The notes beneath the pieces are model-generated. The model had not been told where the DNA came from and did not search any database. It saw nothing but the letters and a program-made list of their open reading frames with translations. Shown here piece after piece: positions 7,286 through 14,877 of a DNA stretch of 45,973 nt (positions within the stretch are counted from its first letter, which is position 1; the number at the start of each line of letters is the position of its first letter). The DNA is from Candidatus Yaniella excrementavium (GTDB lineage: Bacteria > Actinomycetota > Actinomycetes > Actinomycetales > Micrococcaceae): NCBI GenBank assembly GCA_019115865.1, contig DXCT01000097.1:1-45973 (forward strand), read 5' to 3'. The position numbers and the translations under genes were made by a program.

Positions 7286-9343
7286 ATGACACTACGCGCT
7301 GAAGCAACCCAGATCCTAGCCGAGCTCGTTGGCAAACCAGCCGACTTCCACGAAGGCCAGTTCGAGGCGATTGAAGCGATCGTCAACGGGCGACGTGGCT
7401 TGGTCGTGCAGCGCACCGGTTGGGGCAAATCTGCGGTCTATTTCGTAGCGACAGCACTCCTGAGACGCCGCGGCGCCGGACCCACACTCATTATCTCGCC
7501 TCTGCTAGCGCTCATGGCCGACCAAGTGTCAGCGGCCCAGCGTGCAGGCATCGTTGCTGAATCTATTAACTCAACCAATGCAGCTACCTGGGACCTGATC
7601 GCCCAGCGACTGGAACGCGATGAAATTGACGTCCTGTTAATCTCACCGGAACGGCTCAACAATCCGATGTTCAGACGGGGCCAATTACCTGATCTGATCG
7701 ACCGCCTTGGGCTGTTAGTCATCGATGAGGCTCACTGCATTTCTGACTGGGGCCACGACTTCCGCCCAGACTACCGCAGAATTGGCTCGGTGATCATGCA
7801 ATTGGATACCCCAATCCTGGCCACAACGGCAACGGCGAACCAACGTGTGGTCGATGATGTAATGGAACAACTCGGTGATGACGTCTTTCTAACTCGCGGT
7901 CCGCTAGCCCGCTCGTCGTTGCAACTCTCCGTTTTACCGTCAACAGATTCGCAAACCAGAATTGGTTGGCTGGTGGACCACTTGGGGCGTTTTGAATCCT
8001 CGGGTATTGTCTATACGCTCACAGTCGCTGCTGCCCACGATGTGGCCGAAGCGCTGCAAGCCGCCGGACACAATGTGGCCGCTTATACCGGAGCGACTGC
8101 TCCTGAGGAGCGCACCGAGCTGGAACAGGCGTTGAAAGACAACCGAGTCAAAGCACTGATTGCGACCTCTGCGCTGGGCATGGGATTCGATAAACCAGAC
8201 CTGGGGTTTGTCATACATTTTGGTGCGCCCTCGTCACCGGTTTCCTACTACCAACATATCGGCCGTGCAGGACGTGGGACCGATCATGCAGAGGCAGTCT
8301 TACTTCCGGGCGTAGAAGACCAACGGATCTGGGAATACTTTGCCACAGCGTCAATGCCAGACGAGGAGATCGCTCATCAAGTTTTAGAAGCCACCCAGCA
8401 ACCGCTTTCGGTACCGGCACTATCGGCCCGGGTGGACTTGTCACCCTCTCGCTTGGAGCTGTTGCTCAAAATTCTGGCGGTGGATGATGCTGTCGTGCGA
8501 GTTCAAGGTGGTTGGCAAGCTACCGGCACCCCCTGGCACTACGATGCTAAACGCTATGAATATGTCGCAGCTCAACGTGTTGCCGAACAAAATCTGATGC
8601 TGGAATATCAACGTACCCAGCAGTGTCGTATGCAGTATCTATCGCAGACATTGGACGACCCCTATGCGCAAGCGTGCGGGCGGTGCGATAATTGTGTGGG
8701 GTCCTGGCTCACGTTTGAGATCTCAGGTGAGGCACGAAATCATGCCCAACAGGTCTTATCCCGGCCCGGTGTCGAAATTGCGCCGCGAAAGATGTGGCCT
8801 ACTGGCTTAGATAATCTGGGCATCAAGCTCAAAGGCAAGATCACACAGCAGCATCTTCCAGGCCGTGCGCTCGCCCGAATAACAGATCTCGGTTGGGGAC
8901 CCACACTGCGCCAGCTCGAAGCAAGTGAGGACCACCCCGTTACCGATGCCATGGTGCAAGGGTTGGTCCAAGTCCTGGCGGACTGGGATTGGGCACAACG
9001 ACCCATTGCGGTTGTTGCCATGCCGTCCCCAAACCGTCCACAACTGGTGGGCTCGCTGGCACAGGCTATCGCTAGCATTGGCCGGTTACCGTACCTCGGT
9101 GCGTTGCAGTGGAATGGTCCGGTACATCCGCCAGCTGCCAATAGCGCCTTCCGCCTGGCTCAAGTGCACAACCGGTATACTGTCCCAACGTCGCTCCACG
9201 AAGCATTGGGCAACGCACCACAGGGGCCTATACTGTTGGTCGACGATATCGCTTCGACCAAATGGTCATTGACCGTAGCGTCTGCAGCCTTGCTGGAGGC
9301 CGGCGCCGACGATGTCCTCCCGCTGACGCTTGGCATGGCTTAG
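7286..9343 (+). CDS. recQ: RecQ-type ATP-dependent DNA helicase with C-terminal phosphoribosyltransferase-like domain
   Basis: The 685-residue product starts with the superfamily 2 helicase core: Walker A TGWGKS near residue 45-50, Walker B DEAH in IDEAHCISDWGHDFRPDYR, and TATAN, with QHIGRAGRG in the second RecA-like domain. A RecQ zinc site with four cysteines is seen around CRMQYLS...ACGRCDNC. There is no evident HRDC domain. Instead the last 150 residues resemble a ComF-like phosphoribosyltransferase, with ILLVDDIASTKWSLTVAS at the PRPP-loop position. From memory this fusion is typical of actinobacterial RecQ. The ATG at 7286 is chosen; TACGTT seven bases upstream suggests a leaderless message. 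Its stop overlaps the convergent phosphomannomutase stop. Confidence 0.92.
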   Translation: MTLRAEATQILAELVGKPADFHEGQFEAIEAIVNGRRGLVVQRTGWGKSAVYFVATALLRRRGAGPTLIISPLLALMADQVSAAQRAGIVAESINSTNAATWDLIAQRLERDEIDVLLISPERLNNPMFRRGQLPDLIDRLGLLVIDEAHCISDWGHDFRPDYRRIGSVIMQLDTPILATTATANQRVVDDVMEQLGDDVFLTRGPLARSSLQLSVLPSTDSQTRIGWLVDHLGRFESSGIVYTLTVAAAHDVAEALQAAGHNVAAYTGATAPEERTELEQALKDNRVKALIATSALGMGFDKPDLGFVIHFGAPSSPVSYYQHIGRAGRGTDHAEAVLLPGVEDQRIWEYFATASMPDEEIAHQVLEATQQPLSVPALSARVDLSPSRLELLLKILAVDDAVVRVQGGWQATGTPWHYDAKRYEYVAAQRVAEQNLMLEYQRTQQCRMQYLSQTLDDPYAQACGRCDNCVGSWLTFEISGEARNHAQQVLSRPGVEIAPRKMWPTGLDNLGIKLKGKITQQHLPGRALARITDLGWGPTLRQLEASEDHPVTDAMVQGLVQVLADWDWAQRPIAVVAMPSPNRPQLVGSLAQAIASIGRLPYLGALQWNGPVHPPAANSAFRLAQVHNRYTVPTSLHEALGNAPQGPILLVDDIASTKWSLTVASAALLEAGADDVLPLTLGMA

Positions 9344-10731
9344 GCCCGAAGAATCCCCAGCACGGTGTCGCGTAACCACACCATGGTGGACGCATCGGTC
9401 GCTTCAGCGTTAAAGCGCAACAGAGGTTCCGTATTTGAGGGACGAAGATTGAACCACCACTGACCGTTGGCCGCTGCCATTGTTGTGCCATCCATGGTCG
9501 AAATGTTGGTCTCAACACCAGGATCGAATTCGGCGAGCACCTGTGCGATCGATCCCGCCTGGTCTGCAACGTGAGAATTGATCTCACCGGAGGCAACGTA
9601 CGGGGTGTACTGGGCTGCCAAGGACGACGCAGCAGCGTCGGTGGTGCCCAGCATAGCCAAGACGTGCATTGCTGCTAACATCCCGGTATCGGCGTTGAAA
9701 AAATCGCGGAAATAATAGTGGGCCGAGTGCTCGCCGCCAAATACTGCGGCATGCTGGGCCATATAGGCCTTGATAAAAGAGTGGCCTACGCGAGTCTTGA
9801 TCGCTCGACCGCCAGCAGCCTCAACAGTTTCGGGGACAACCTGCGATGTGATGAGGTTATAAATAACCACCGGAGCGGTCTCACCGGCGTCCTGGGCTCG
9901 GGCGATTTCTCGTACGGCCACCATGGCAGTGATGGCCGAGGGGCTGACCGGTTCACCCCGCTCATCAATCACAAAACACCGATCGGCATCGCCGTCGAAG
10001 GCTAAACCGAGATCCGCGTCGTGTTCTAGGACGGCTTTTTGCAGATCAACCAAGTTTGCCGGCTCAATAGGATTTGCCGGATGGTTGGGGAACGTTCCAT
10101 CCAGCTCAAAATACAACGGGATAATCTCGATCGGTAGCGAGCCTAACACCGTATCGCCCAGCACCGCCGGGGTGGTGTACCCGGCCATACCATTGCCGGC
10201 GTCGACTACGACCTTCAGTTTACGAATGCCCGACAAGTCCACGAGCGAGCGCAGATATTTCGCGTAGTCGGTGAGCGTCTCACGCTGCGACACTTTGCCT
10301 ACTTGACCCACGGATTCCAGAAAACCGGCGTCCAAATAGCGTTGTGCTGTCGCTTGGATATCCGCCAAGCCGGTCTCTGCAGAAATGGGGACGGCAGCAG
10401 CCCGGGTCATCTTTATGCCGTTATAGCCGGCGGGATTATGCGATGCAGTGAACACCACACCGGGAGCGTTCAGCACGCCCGAAGCATGATACAACATATC
10501 GGTGGAGATCAAACCGAGCTGTTCAACATCTGCACCAGCTGCTGCTGCGCCTCGAGTAAAAGCCTTCACATAGTCCTCAGATGATGGCCGCATGTCACCA
10601 CCAACGAGAACAATATCGGTGCCCGTTACCTCAACGAATGCGAAGCCGACAGCCAACGCTACGTCAGCATTGATGGTTTCGTCTTCGATACCGCGGACGT
10701 CGTAGGCTTTAAAACTATCGGCAAGATTCAT
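9340..10731 (-). CDS. manB: Phosphomannomutase / phosphoglucomutase
   Basis: The enzyme interconverts hexose 6- and 1-phosphates for sugar-nucleotide and cell-envelope synthesis. The 463-residue product begins MNLADSFKAYDVRG. The phosphoserine loop is TASHNPAGYNGIKM, the metal loop is DGDADRCF, the sugar-binding motif is GGEHSAHYYF, and the phosphate-binding loop is RPSNTEP. The start at 10731 gives the usual family length and N-terminus. An in-frame ATG at 10794 has a GAGGG in front but would add 21 unmatched residues. A TAGACT box at 10768-10773 on the minus strand lies inside that extension, which supports the shorter form. The symbol could equally be pmm. Confidence 0.93.
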   Translation of the reverse strand: MNLADSFKAYDVRGIEDETINADVALAVGFAFVEVTGTDIVLVGGDMRPSSEDYVKAFTRGAAAAGADVEQLGLISTDMLYHASGVLNAPGVVFTASHNPAGYNGIKMTRAAAVPISAETGLADIQATAQRYLDAGFLESVGQVGKVSQRETLTDYAKYLRSLVDLSGIRKLKVVVDAGNGMAGYTTPAVLGDTVLGSLPIEIIPLYFELDGTFPNHPANPIEPANLVDLQKAVLEHDADLGLAFDGDADRCFVIDERGEPVSPSAITAMVAVREIARAQDAGETAPVVIYNLITSQVVPETVEAAGGRAIKTRVGHSFIKAYMAQHAAVFGGEHSAHYYFRDFFNADTGMLAAMHVLAMLGTTDAAASSLAAQYTPYVASGEINSHVADQAGSIAQVLAEFDPGVETNISTMDGTTMAAANGQWWFNLRPSNTEPLLRFNAEATDASTMVWLRDTVLGILRA

Positions 10732-10822
10732 TTTGGGGAGATCAAAAGCAAGCTTCACGATTTCTGAGTCTAGTCTCAAACCACACTGGTTCATAAACCC
10801 TCGTCACAGCAGAAAGGTAGCC

Positions 10823-12091
10823 ATGCACCAGCTGAAGTTTCCGGAGCCGCAGACCGGAGAAACCTGGCTGGGACACGTTCCAAAAACCTCCGGGTTCCGC
10901 CGTTTGATGGTCGGCCTCTTTTTCGCCGGAGTGGCAACCTTTGCCCAACTCTATTCGCCTCAGGGGCTACTGCCTCTGATCGCCGCCGACCTGCAAGTTA
11001 GCGCAGATCAAGCCGCACTACTGGTATCTGCTTCCACGATTGGCCTAGCAGCTGCTGTCATTCCATGGTCGTTTGTGGGCGATAGACTCGGCCGTAAACC
11101 AGCCATGACGATTTCCATTATTACCGCCTGCTTATTCGGTATAGGGGCCACGGTGGCGCCGACTTTCGGCTGGATTCTGCTGTTTCGTGTGTTCGAGGGC
11201 ATGGCTCTTGGTGGTGTACCAGCGCTGGCCATGGCGTATCTGAATGAAGAAGTCCATCCGATAGCAGCGGGCCGATCAGCCGGGACATTCATCGCCGGAA
11301 CGGTCCTCGGAGGACTCCTAGGACGCGTCGTTTCAGCACCAATAGGGGAGTGGTACCACTGGCGTATGGGGATGGGGGTGGTTTTAGCGCTAGCGGTCGC
11401 TTCGGCCATCTGCTTTCTGATCTTGACGCCAACTGCAAGGAAATTTGAACCCACAAAATCCTCACCTCGAAAAGCAATTGCCGCAATTACCGCCAACTTG
11501 CGTTCCGTGGTGCTCAACGTCATGTATCTGCAGGGCATGTTGCTGATGGGCGGATTCGTGGCCGTCTACAATTTCTTAGGATTCCACTTACTTGAAGACC
11601 CGTTCAATCTGCCGGTCTCAGTGGTTTCGCTGCTGTTTCTGGCTTATCTGATGGGCACCATCACTTCCCCGTGGGCAGGCTCTCTGGCTACCAAATATCG
11701 ACCCTCTCGAGTGTTGCTGGTACTGACCGCCCTGATGATCACAGGCGTTCTTCTCACACTCGTACCTAATCTTTGGGTATTGCTGCTGGGACTCTTGATA
11801 TTTACCGGTGCGTTTTTCGGAGCTCATTCCGTTGCATCCGGGTGGGCTGGCGCTGCCGCAGAAGGCGGACGAGCCCAGTCAACATCGTTGTATAACCTTT
11901 GTTACTACACCGGGTCGTCAGTTTTTGGTTGGCTCGGGGGTATCTTTTTGACCCAGTTTGGGTGGACTGGAACAGTGTTGATGACCGCGGGGTTGGCACT
12001 GTTGGCGATGGTTGCTACCGCATTGTTATACGTTTTTGTTGTCCGACCGCGAATTAACACCGCCCAAGAGCCGAACTCGACACGCGCTTGA
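10823..12091 (+). CDS. MFS transporter (YnfM-like)
   Basis: The 422-residue protein has about 12 hydrophobic segments and the major-facilitator loop motif GDRLGRKP between helices 2 and 3. The second half starts near a long polar loop rich in Lys/Ser (about residues 205-225). It resembles the YnfM/arabinose-efflux group by its opening FAGVATFAQLYSPQGLLPLIAADL. The substrate cannot be read from the sequence. AGAAAGG lies before the ATG at 10823. The gene diverges from the phosphomannomutase gene with about 90 bases between the two starts. Confidence 0.88.
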   Translation: MHQLKFPEPQTGETWLGHVPKTSGFRRLMVGLFFAGVATFAQLYSPQGLLPLIAADLQVSADQAALLVSASTIGLAAAVIPWSFVGDRLGRKPAMTISIITACLFGIGATVAPTFGWILLFRVFEGMALGGVPALAMAYLNEEVHPIAAGRSAGTFIAGTVLGGLLGRVVSAPIGEWYHWRMGMGVVLALAVASAICFLILTPTARKFEPTKSSPRKAIAAITANLRSVVLNVMYLQGMLLMGGFVAVYNFLGFHLLEDPFNLPVSVVSLLFLAYLMGTITSPWAGSLATKYRPSRVLLVLTALMITGVLLTLVPNLWVLLLGLLIFTGAFFGAHSVASGWAGAAAEGGRAQSTSLYNLCYYTGSSVFGWLGGIFLTQFGWTGTVLMTAGLALLAMVATALLYVFVVRPRINTAQEPNSTRA

Positions 12092-12102
12092 CAACTTGAC
12101 AG

Positions 12103-12115
12103 TACAATAGGCGGC
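12103..12115 (+). promoter_or_regulatory. Leaderless -10 box of the 230-residue membrane protein gene
   Basis: TACAAT at 12103-12108 is seven bases before the ATG, and no Shine-Dalgarno is present. Confidence 0.5.
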
Positions 12116-12808
12116 ATGGAATTCATTATCCCGCTCTTGCTGCTTGCGGTTTCGGCTTTATTGGTGTGGGGCCTCATCGCCTTTTTGGGGCGCTCATCGG
12201 GCCTGCAGAACGAATCCGCAGGATCACGCGGTAAGTCACCGGCACTTTTTGATCGCATGTCTGAAGAAGGCGCGTCTGCTGCTGCCCGGCGTTTAGACGA
12301 AGAGTCGCACAACAAGGTCTATCGGTACCTTGCTGTGGGTCAACTTGCCCAAGCGGCAGATGTGTACCATAAGGCTACCGGCGTGGGACGCATTGAGGCT
12401 TTTGTAGATGTCCAAGCGCTGTATCAGTTCCCGCAAGAACACGTGGCAGAATCCGATGAATCGGTACCGTTGGAAGATGTAGCCGGGTCGGATCCATTCA
12501 TTCCAGCGGATGAACAAGAAGTCACCGACCTCACGGTGCCGGACGAATGGCTGGAACTTAGTGCACCTGCCAAACAACAGCGCTTCGAAGTCCAGATTAG
12601 CCGGGAGTCAGAAACAATTTCCATGTCGTCTGAGGAATTGCCGCCCTGGATTCGGGATCAGATTGAGGCGATGGTCCGTGACGAGCGCCTTGATGACGCG
12701 GCAGAAACTTTGACTGAACATACGGTATTGCAGCAGACCGAGGCACAGGACCTGATTAAAGTCATCGCGCAGCAGATTCATGCCGCCGATGATGACAGCA
12801 AAGAATAA
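12116..12808 (+). CDS. Membrane-anchored protein with two helical modules, function unknown
   Basis: The 230-residue product starts with one transmembrane helix (about residues 3-25) followed by a cytoplasmic soluble part. Residues 66-102 and 181-217 align without gaps. Both keep an L at repeat position 12, AA at 15-16, T at 23 and EA at 29-30, in a repeating hydrophobic pattern. The TGVGRIEA segment of the first copy recalls the C-terminal domain of ribosomal protein L7/L12. Between the copies lies an acidic linker (residues about 108-150), rich in Asp and Glu. I do not recognise the family. The modules look suited to protein-protein contacts. Its own promoter and a strong terminator make it a single-gene unit. 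Confidence 0.75.
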   Translation: MEFIIPLLLLAVSALLVWGLIAFLGRSSGLQNESAGSRGKSPALFDRMSEEGASAAARRLDEESHNKVYRYLAVGQLAQAADVYHKATGVGRIEAFVDVQALYQFPQEHVAESDESVPLEDVAGSDPFIPADEQEVTDLTVPDEWLELSAPAKQQRFEVQISRESETISMSSEELPPWIRDQIEAMVRDERLDDAAETLTEHTVLQQTEAQDLIKVIAQQIHAADDDSKE

Positions 12809-12816
12809 GTAACGCT

Positions 12817-12856
12817 CATGAAAAAGCTCCCTGTGGAAACAGGGAGCTTTTTCATG
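12817..12856. terminator. Bidirectional rho-independent terminator
   Basis: An 18-bp perfect stem with a 4-base loop (GGAA) runs from CATGAAAAAGC to GCTTTTTCATG. A-run and T-run inside the arms make it work in both directions. It separates the 230-residue protein gene from the convergent XRE gene. Confidence 0.88.
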
Positions 12857-12862
12857 TCCAGT

Positions 12863-13177
12863 TTAGACGTCGTCCTCGGCCGCTGGTCCGCCTTCACCTT
12901 CCCACCGGTCAATCTGTTTGGCTTTTGCACTCGAATGCTTCAGCCGCACGCCGTAGCCGCCGGCCTGCGAATCCGGTAAAAACAGGGCCCCGTGTTCGAT
13001 GAGGACCGCCCGAATTGCTTGCTCCTGCTCTTCGGGCAACGAAATGATGCCACGTTCAAACTTCCGGATCTCGTCACGCTCTATGCCCGTTTCATCGGCT
13101 ATATACCACGTCGAGATACCTACCAGTGCGCGACCAGCTCGGGCCAGGTTGGAGTTGAATACGTCTTGAATAGTCAT
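12863..13177 (-). CDS. XRE-family helix-turn-helix regulator
   Basis: The 104-residue product begins with a helix-turn-helix: LARAGRALVGISTWYIADE, with the recognition part around GIERDEIRKFERG. The C-terminal half AIRAVLIEHGALFLPDSQAG-GYGVRL is typical of a widespread small XRE group. TGGGGGT lies before the ATG. The gene starts 12 bases after the stop of the alcohol dehydrogenase gene and is likely co-transcribed with it, so it may regulate that operon. The target is not known. Confidence 0.85.
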   Translation of the reverse strand: MTIQDVFNSNLARAGRALVGISTWYIADETGIERDEIRKFERGIISLPEEQEQAIRAVLIEHGALFLPDSQAGGYGVRLKHSSAKAKQIDRWEGEGGPAAEDDV

Positions 13178-13189
13178 AACGACCCCCAG

Positions 13190-14257
13190 TTATTGATCAA
13201 TCTTGACCAAGATCTTTACTTCAGTTTCGCCCGCATCGCGAAGCTTCCGCAAGCCTTCATCTACCACGTCATCCATCGCGATGACAGAACTAATAAATTG
13301 TCGAACGTTCAGTTTTTGGCTGCGAACAAGGTCGATGGCTTCGCGATGCACATTGGCGTATCCGATCGATGACCCCATCGTCCGTTCTTGCATGGTCAGT
13401 GCATCGGCAACTGCAAACATAATTGCTTCTGGGTATACTGCAACGATTTCGACGTGTCCGGTTGGACGGACCACCTCAAACATCTGGTTGAAGACAACCT
13501 CGACACCTGCACAGTCAAAGGCAAAGGCGGCACCTACACCGTCGGTGACTTCGTCGACGATATTCAGCAGCGATTCCTGCGTGGGATCAACAATATGATC
13601 GGCATAGCCAGCATCCCTGGCAATCTGCTGACGCGCTGCAGATACTTCGGAAAGAACGACACTAAGCCCTTTAGCCTTCAAAACGGCGGTGACTAACTGC
13701 CCGATTGGACCTCCGCCGCCAACTACGGCGGTCTCTCCTGCGATCACACCCGCGCGGTTGACGGCATTCAGGGCTACCGCCAGGGGTTCAATCAGGGCGC
13801 CCTCTTCAAGCGACATATCACCGATGGGGTGGACCCAGCGTTTTTCAACCACAATGGATTGGGCCATACCTCCGCCTCGTCCGGAGATACCGATGAACCC
13901 CATGTGTTGACACAGATTGTATTGACCCTGCTGACATGCCCAGCAGGTGTTATCGACCATCAGAGGTTCTACGACCACACGATCGCCAACCTGGAGATGG
14001 TCGACGTCGTCGGCGATTTCAGTAACCACACCAGAAAATTCGTGACCAAACACCACGGGAAGGACCTCGCCCGAAAGTGCGTGGGGTTCATGTTCGGTAG
14101 GAGCTGGCGGGAGGGGGCCGGAGAAAAACAGGGAGAGGTCAGAACCACACAATCCGTTGAATGCGGGAGCAATTTTTACTGAGCCTTCCACGAGTTCAGG
14201 CTCTGGAATATCTTCGATCCGGACGTCTTCTGTTCCGTAATATCTGACTGCTTTCAA
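13190..14257 (-). CDS. Zinc-dependent alcohol dehydrogenase, 2,3-butanediol dehydrogenase-like
   Basis: The 355-residue product is a medium-chain dehydrogenase. Catalytic zinc ligands appear in LCGSD, FGHEFSG and IEPLAVA, and the NAD-binding glycine stretch is VVGGGGPIGQL. The closest pattern is the R,R-butanediol dehydrogenase group (GFIGISGRGGGMAQ, then the EGALIEP block). In the structural zinc lobe the first of four cysteines is missing: the block reads DNTCWACQQGQYNLC. The start is TTG at 14257, with AGAGG eight bases before it. AAGACT and TTGAAG upstream at 14301-14329 (minus strand) may form the promoter. The substrate is uncertain; a secondary alcohol or diol is most likely. Confidence 0.85.
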   Translation of the reverse strand: MKAVRYYGTEDVRIEDIPEPELVEGSVKIAPAFNGLCGSDLSLFFSGPLPPAPTEHEPHALSGEVLPVVFGHEFSGVVTEIADDVDHLQVGDRVVVEPLMVDNTCWACQQGQYNLCQHMGFIGISGRGGGMAQSIVVEKRWVHPIGDMSLEEGALIEPLAVALNAVNRAGVIAGETAVVGGGGPIGQLVTAVLKAKGLSVVLSEVSAARQQIARDAGYADHIVDPTQESLLNIVDEVTDGVGAAFAFDCAGVEVVFNQMFEVVRPTGHVEIVAVYPEAIMFAVADALTMQERTMGSSIGYANVHREAIDLVRSQKLNVRQFISSVIAMDDVVDEGLRKLRDAGETEVKILVKIDQ

Positions 14258-14385
14258 TGCAACAACCTCTCATGAAGCGATGGAATATGCCTCTGCTTCT
14301 AGTCTTTCACTAGGGCTGTTAGCCTTCAAGACCATGATCTACAGGCAGAAATCTGTGGCATCCTGAAAAGTACCGCGCGGTAGCT

Positions 14386-14398
14386 ATGTATACATAAT
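14386..14398 (+). promoter_or_regulatory. Palindromic site ATGTATACAT, copy 1
   Basis: ATGTATACATAAT occurs here and again, in the same orientation, at 14822-14834 before prpE. The ten-base core is a perfect palindrome. This copy lies about 130 bases upstream of the alcohol dehydrogenase start. GntR-type regulators often use such short TGTATACA cores, but the factor is unknown. The remaining sequence from 14258 to 14545 shows no gene. Confidence 0.4.
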
Positions 14399-14545
14399 GG
14401 TGTGCTGAGTTGGAAGTCGGATGCATCACGACGGTCGGAATATGTTGGAAAACACGCCATAAAGCAGTGCCTGCAGAGTTCGCGGAAACGTCGGTGGCAG
14501 CCAGTTGGCACAAGCCGGTCCATACCCGGGGTGTTCGATACATAG

Positions 14546-14580
14546 AAAGCCCTGCAAACTCTTTGAGTCTGCAGGGCTTT
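14546..14580 (-). terminator. Terminator of tRNA-Ser(GCU)
   Basis: AAAGCCCTGCA pairs with TGCAGGGCTTT across a 13-base loop directly downstream of the tRNA on the minus strand. Confidence 0.75.
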
Positions 14581-14583
14581 ATT

Positions 14584-14675
14584 TGGCGGAGGCGGGGGGA
14601 TTCGAACCCCCGGTCCGCGTTTAAACAGACCCTTCATTAGCAGTGAAGTCCAATCGGCCTCTCTGGCACGCCTCC
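14584..14675 (-). tRNA. tRNA-Ser (anticodon GCU)
   Basis: The reverse complement has acceptor GGAGGCG pairing with CGCCTCC, anticodon loop CTGCTAA, a long variable arm as in class II tRNAs, and T-loop TTCGAAT. The 3' CCA is encoded. Confidence 0.96.
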
Positions 14676-14821
14676 GGGCTATTTGCACATCGTTGTGAGC
14701 AAATAACCCCTTTACCATATCGGACGATCACGGATAGAGCAAAACGACCACGACATTCGTGGGGTACCCTTGCGTTGAGTTTGTAATGCACATCACAGGC
14801 GACTAGTGTGTGACCCACGCA

Positions 14822-14834
14822 ATGTATACATAAT
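14822..14834 (+). promoter_or_regulatory. Palindromic site ATGTATACAT, copy 2, before prpE
   Basis: This is the second copy of ATGTATACATAAT, 43 bases before the prpE start. The CATAAT part could itself serve as a -10 box, so a factor bound to the palindrome would block RNA polymerase. No other gene is seen between the tRNA and prpE. Confidence 0.42.
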
Positions 14835-14877
14835 CTGTTGTATTGGGCAAACAGTGCGAAGTGTGCGAAGGAGCAGC

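Noticed and set aside
10732-10794. Longer phosphomannomutase start with GAGGG in front
   Set aside because: The added residues do not fit the family and a likely -10 box lies inside the extension; kept only as an alternative.
12088-12093. TTGACA as a -35 box for the gene at 12116
   Set aside because: Only nine bases separate it from the TACAAT -10 box, too few for RNA polymerase.
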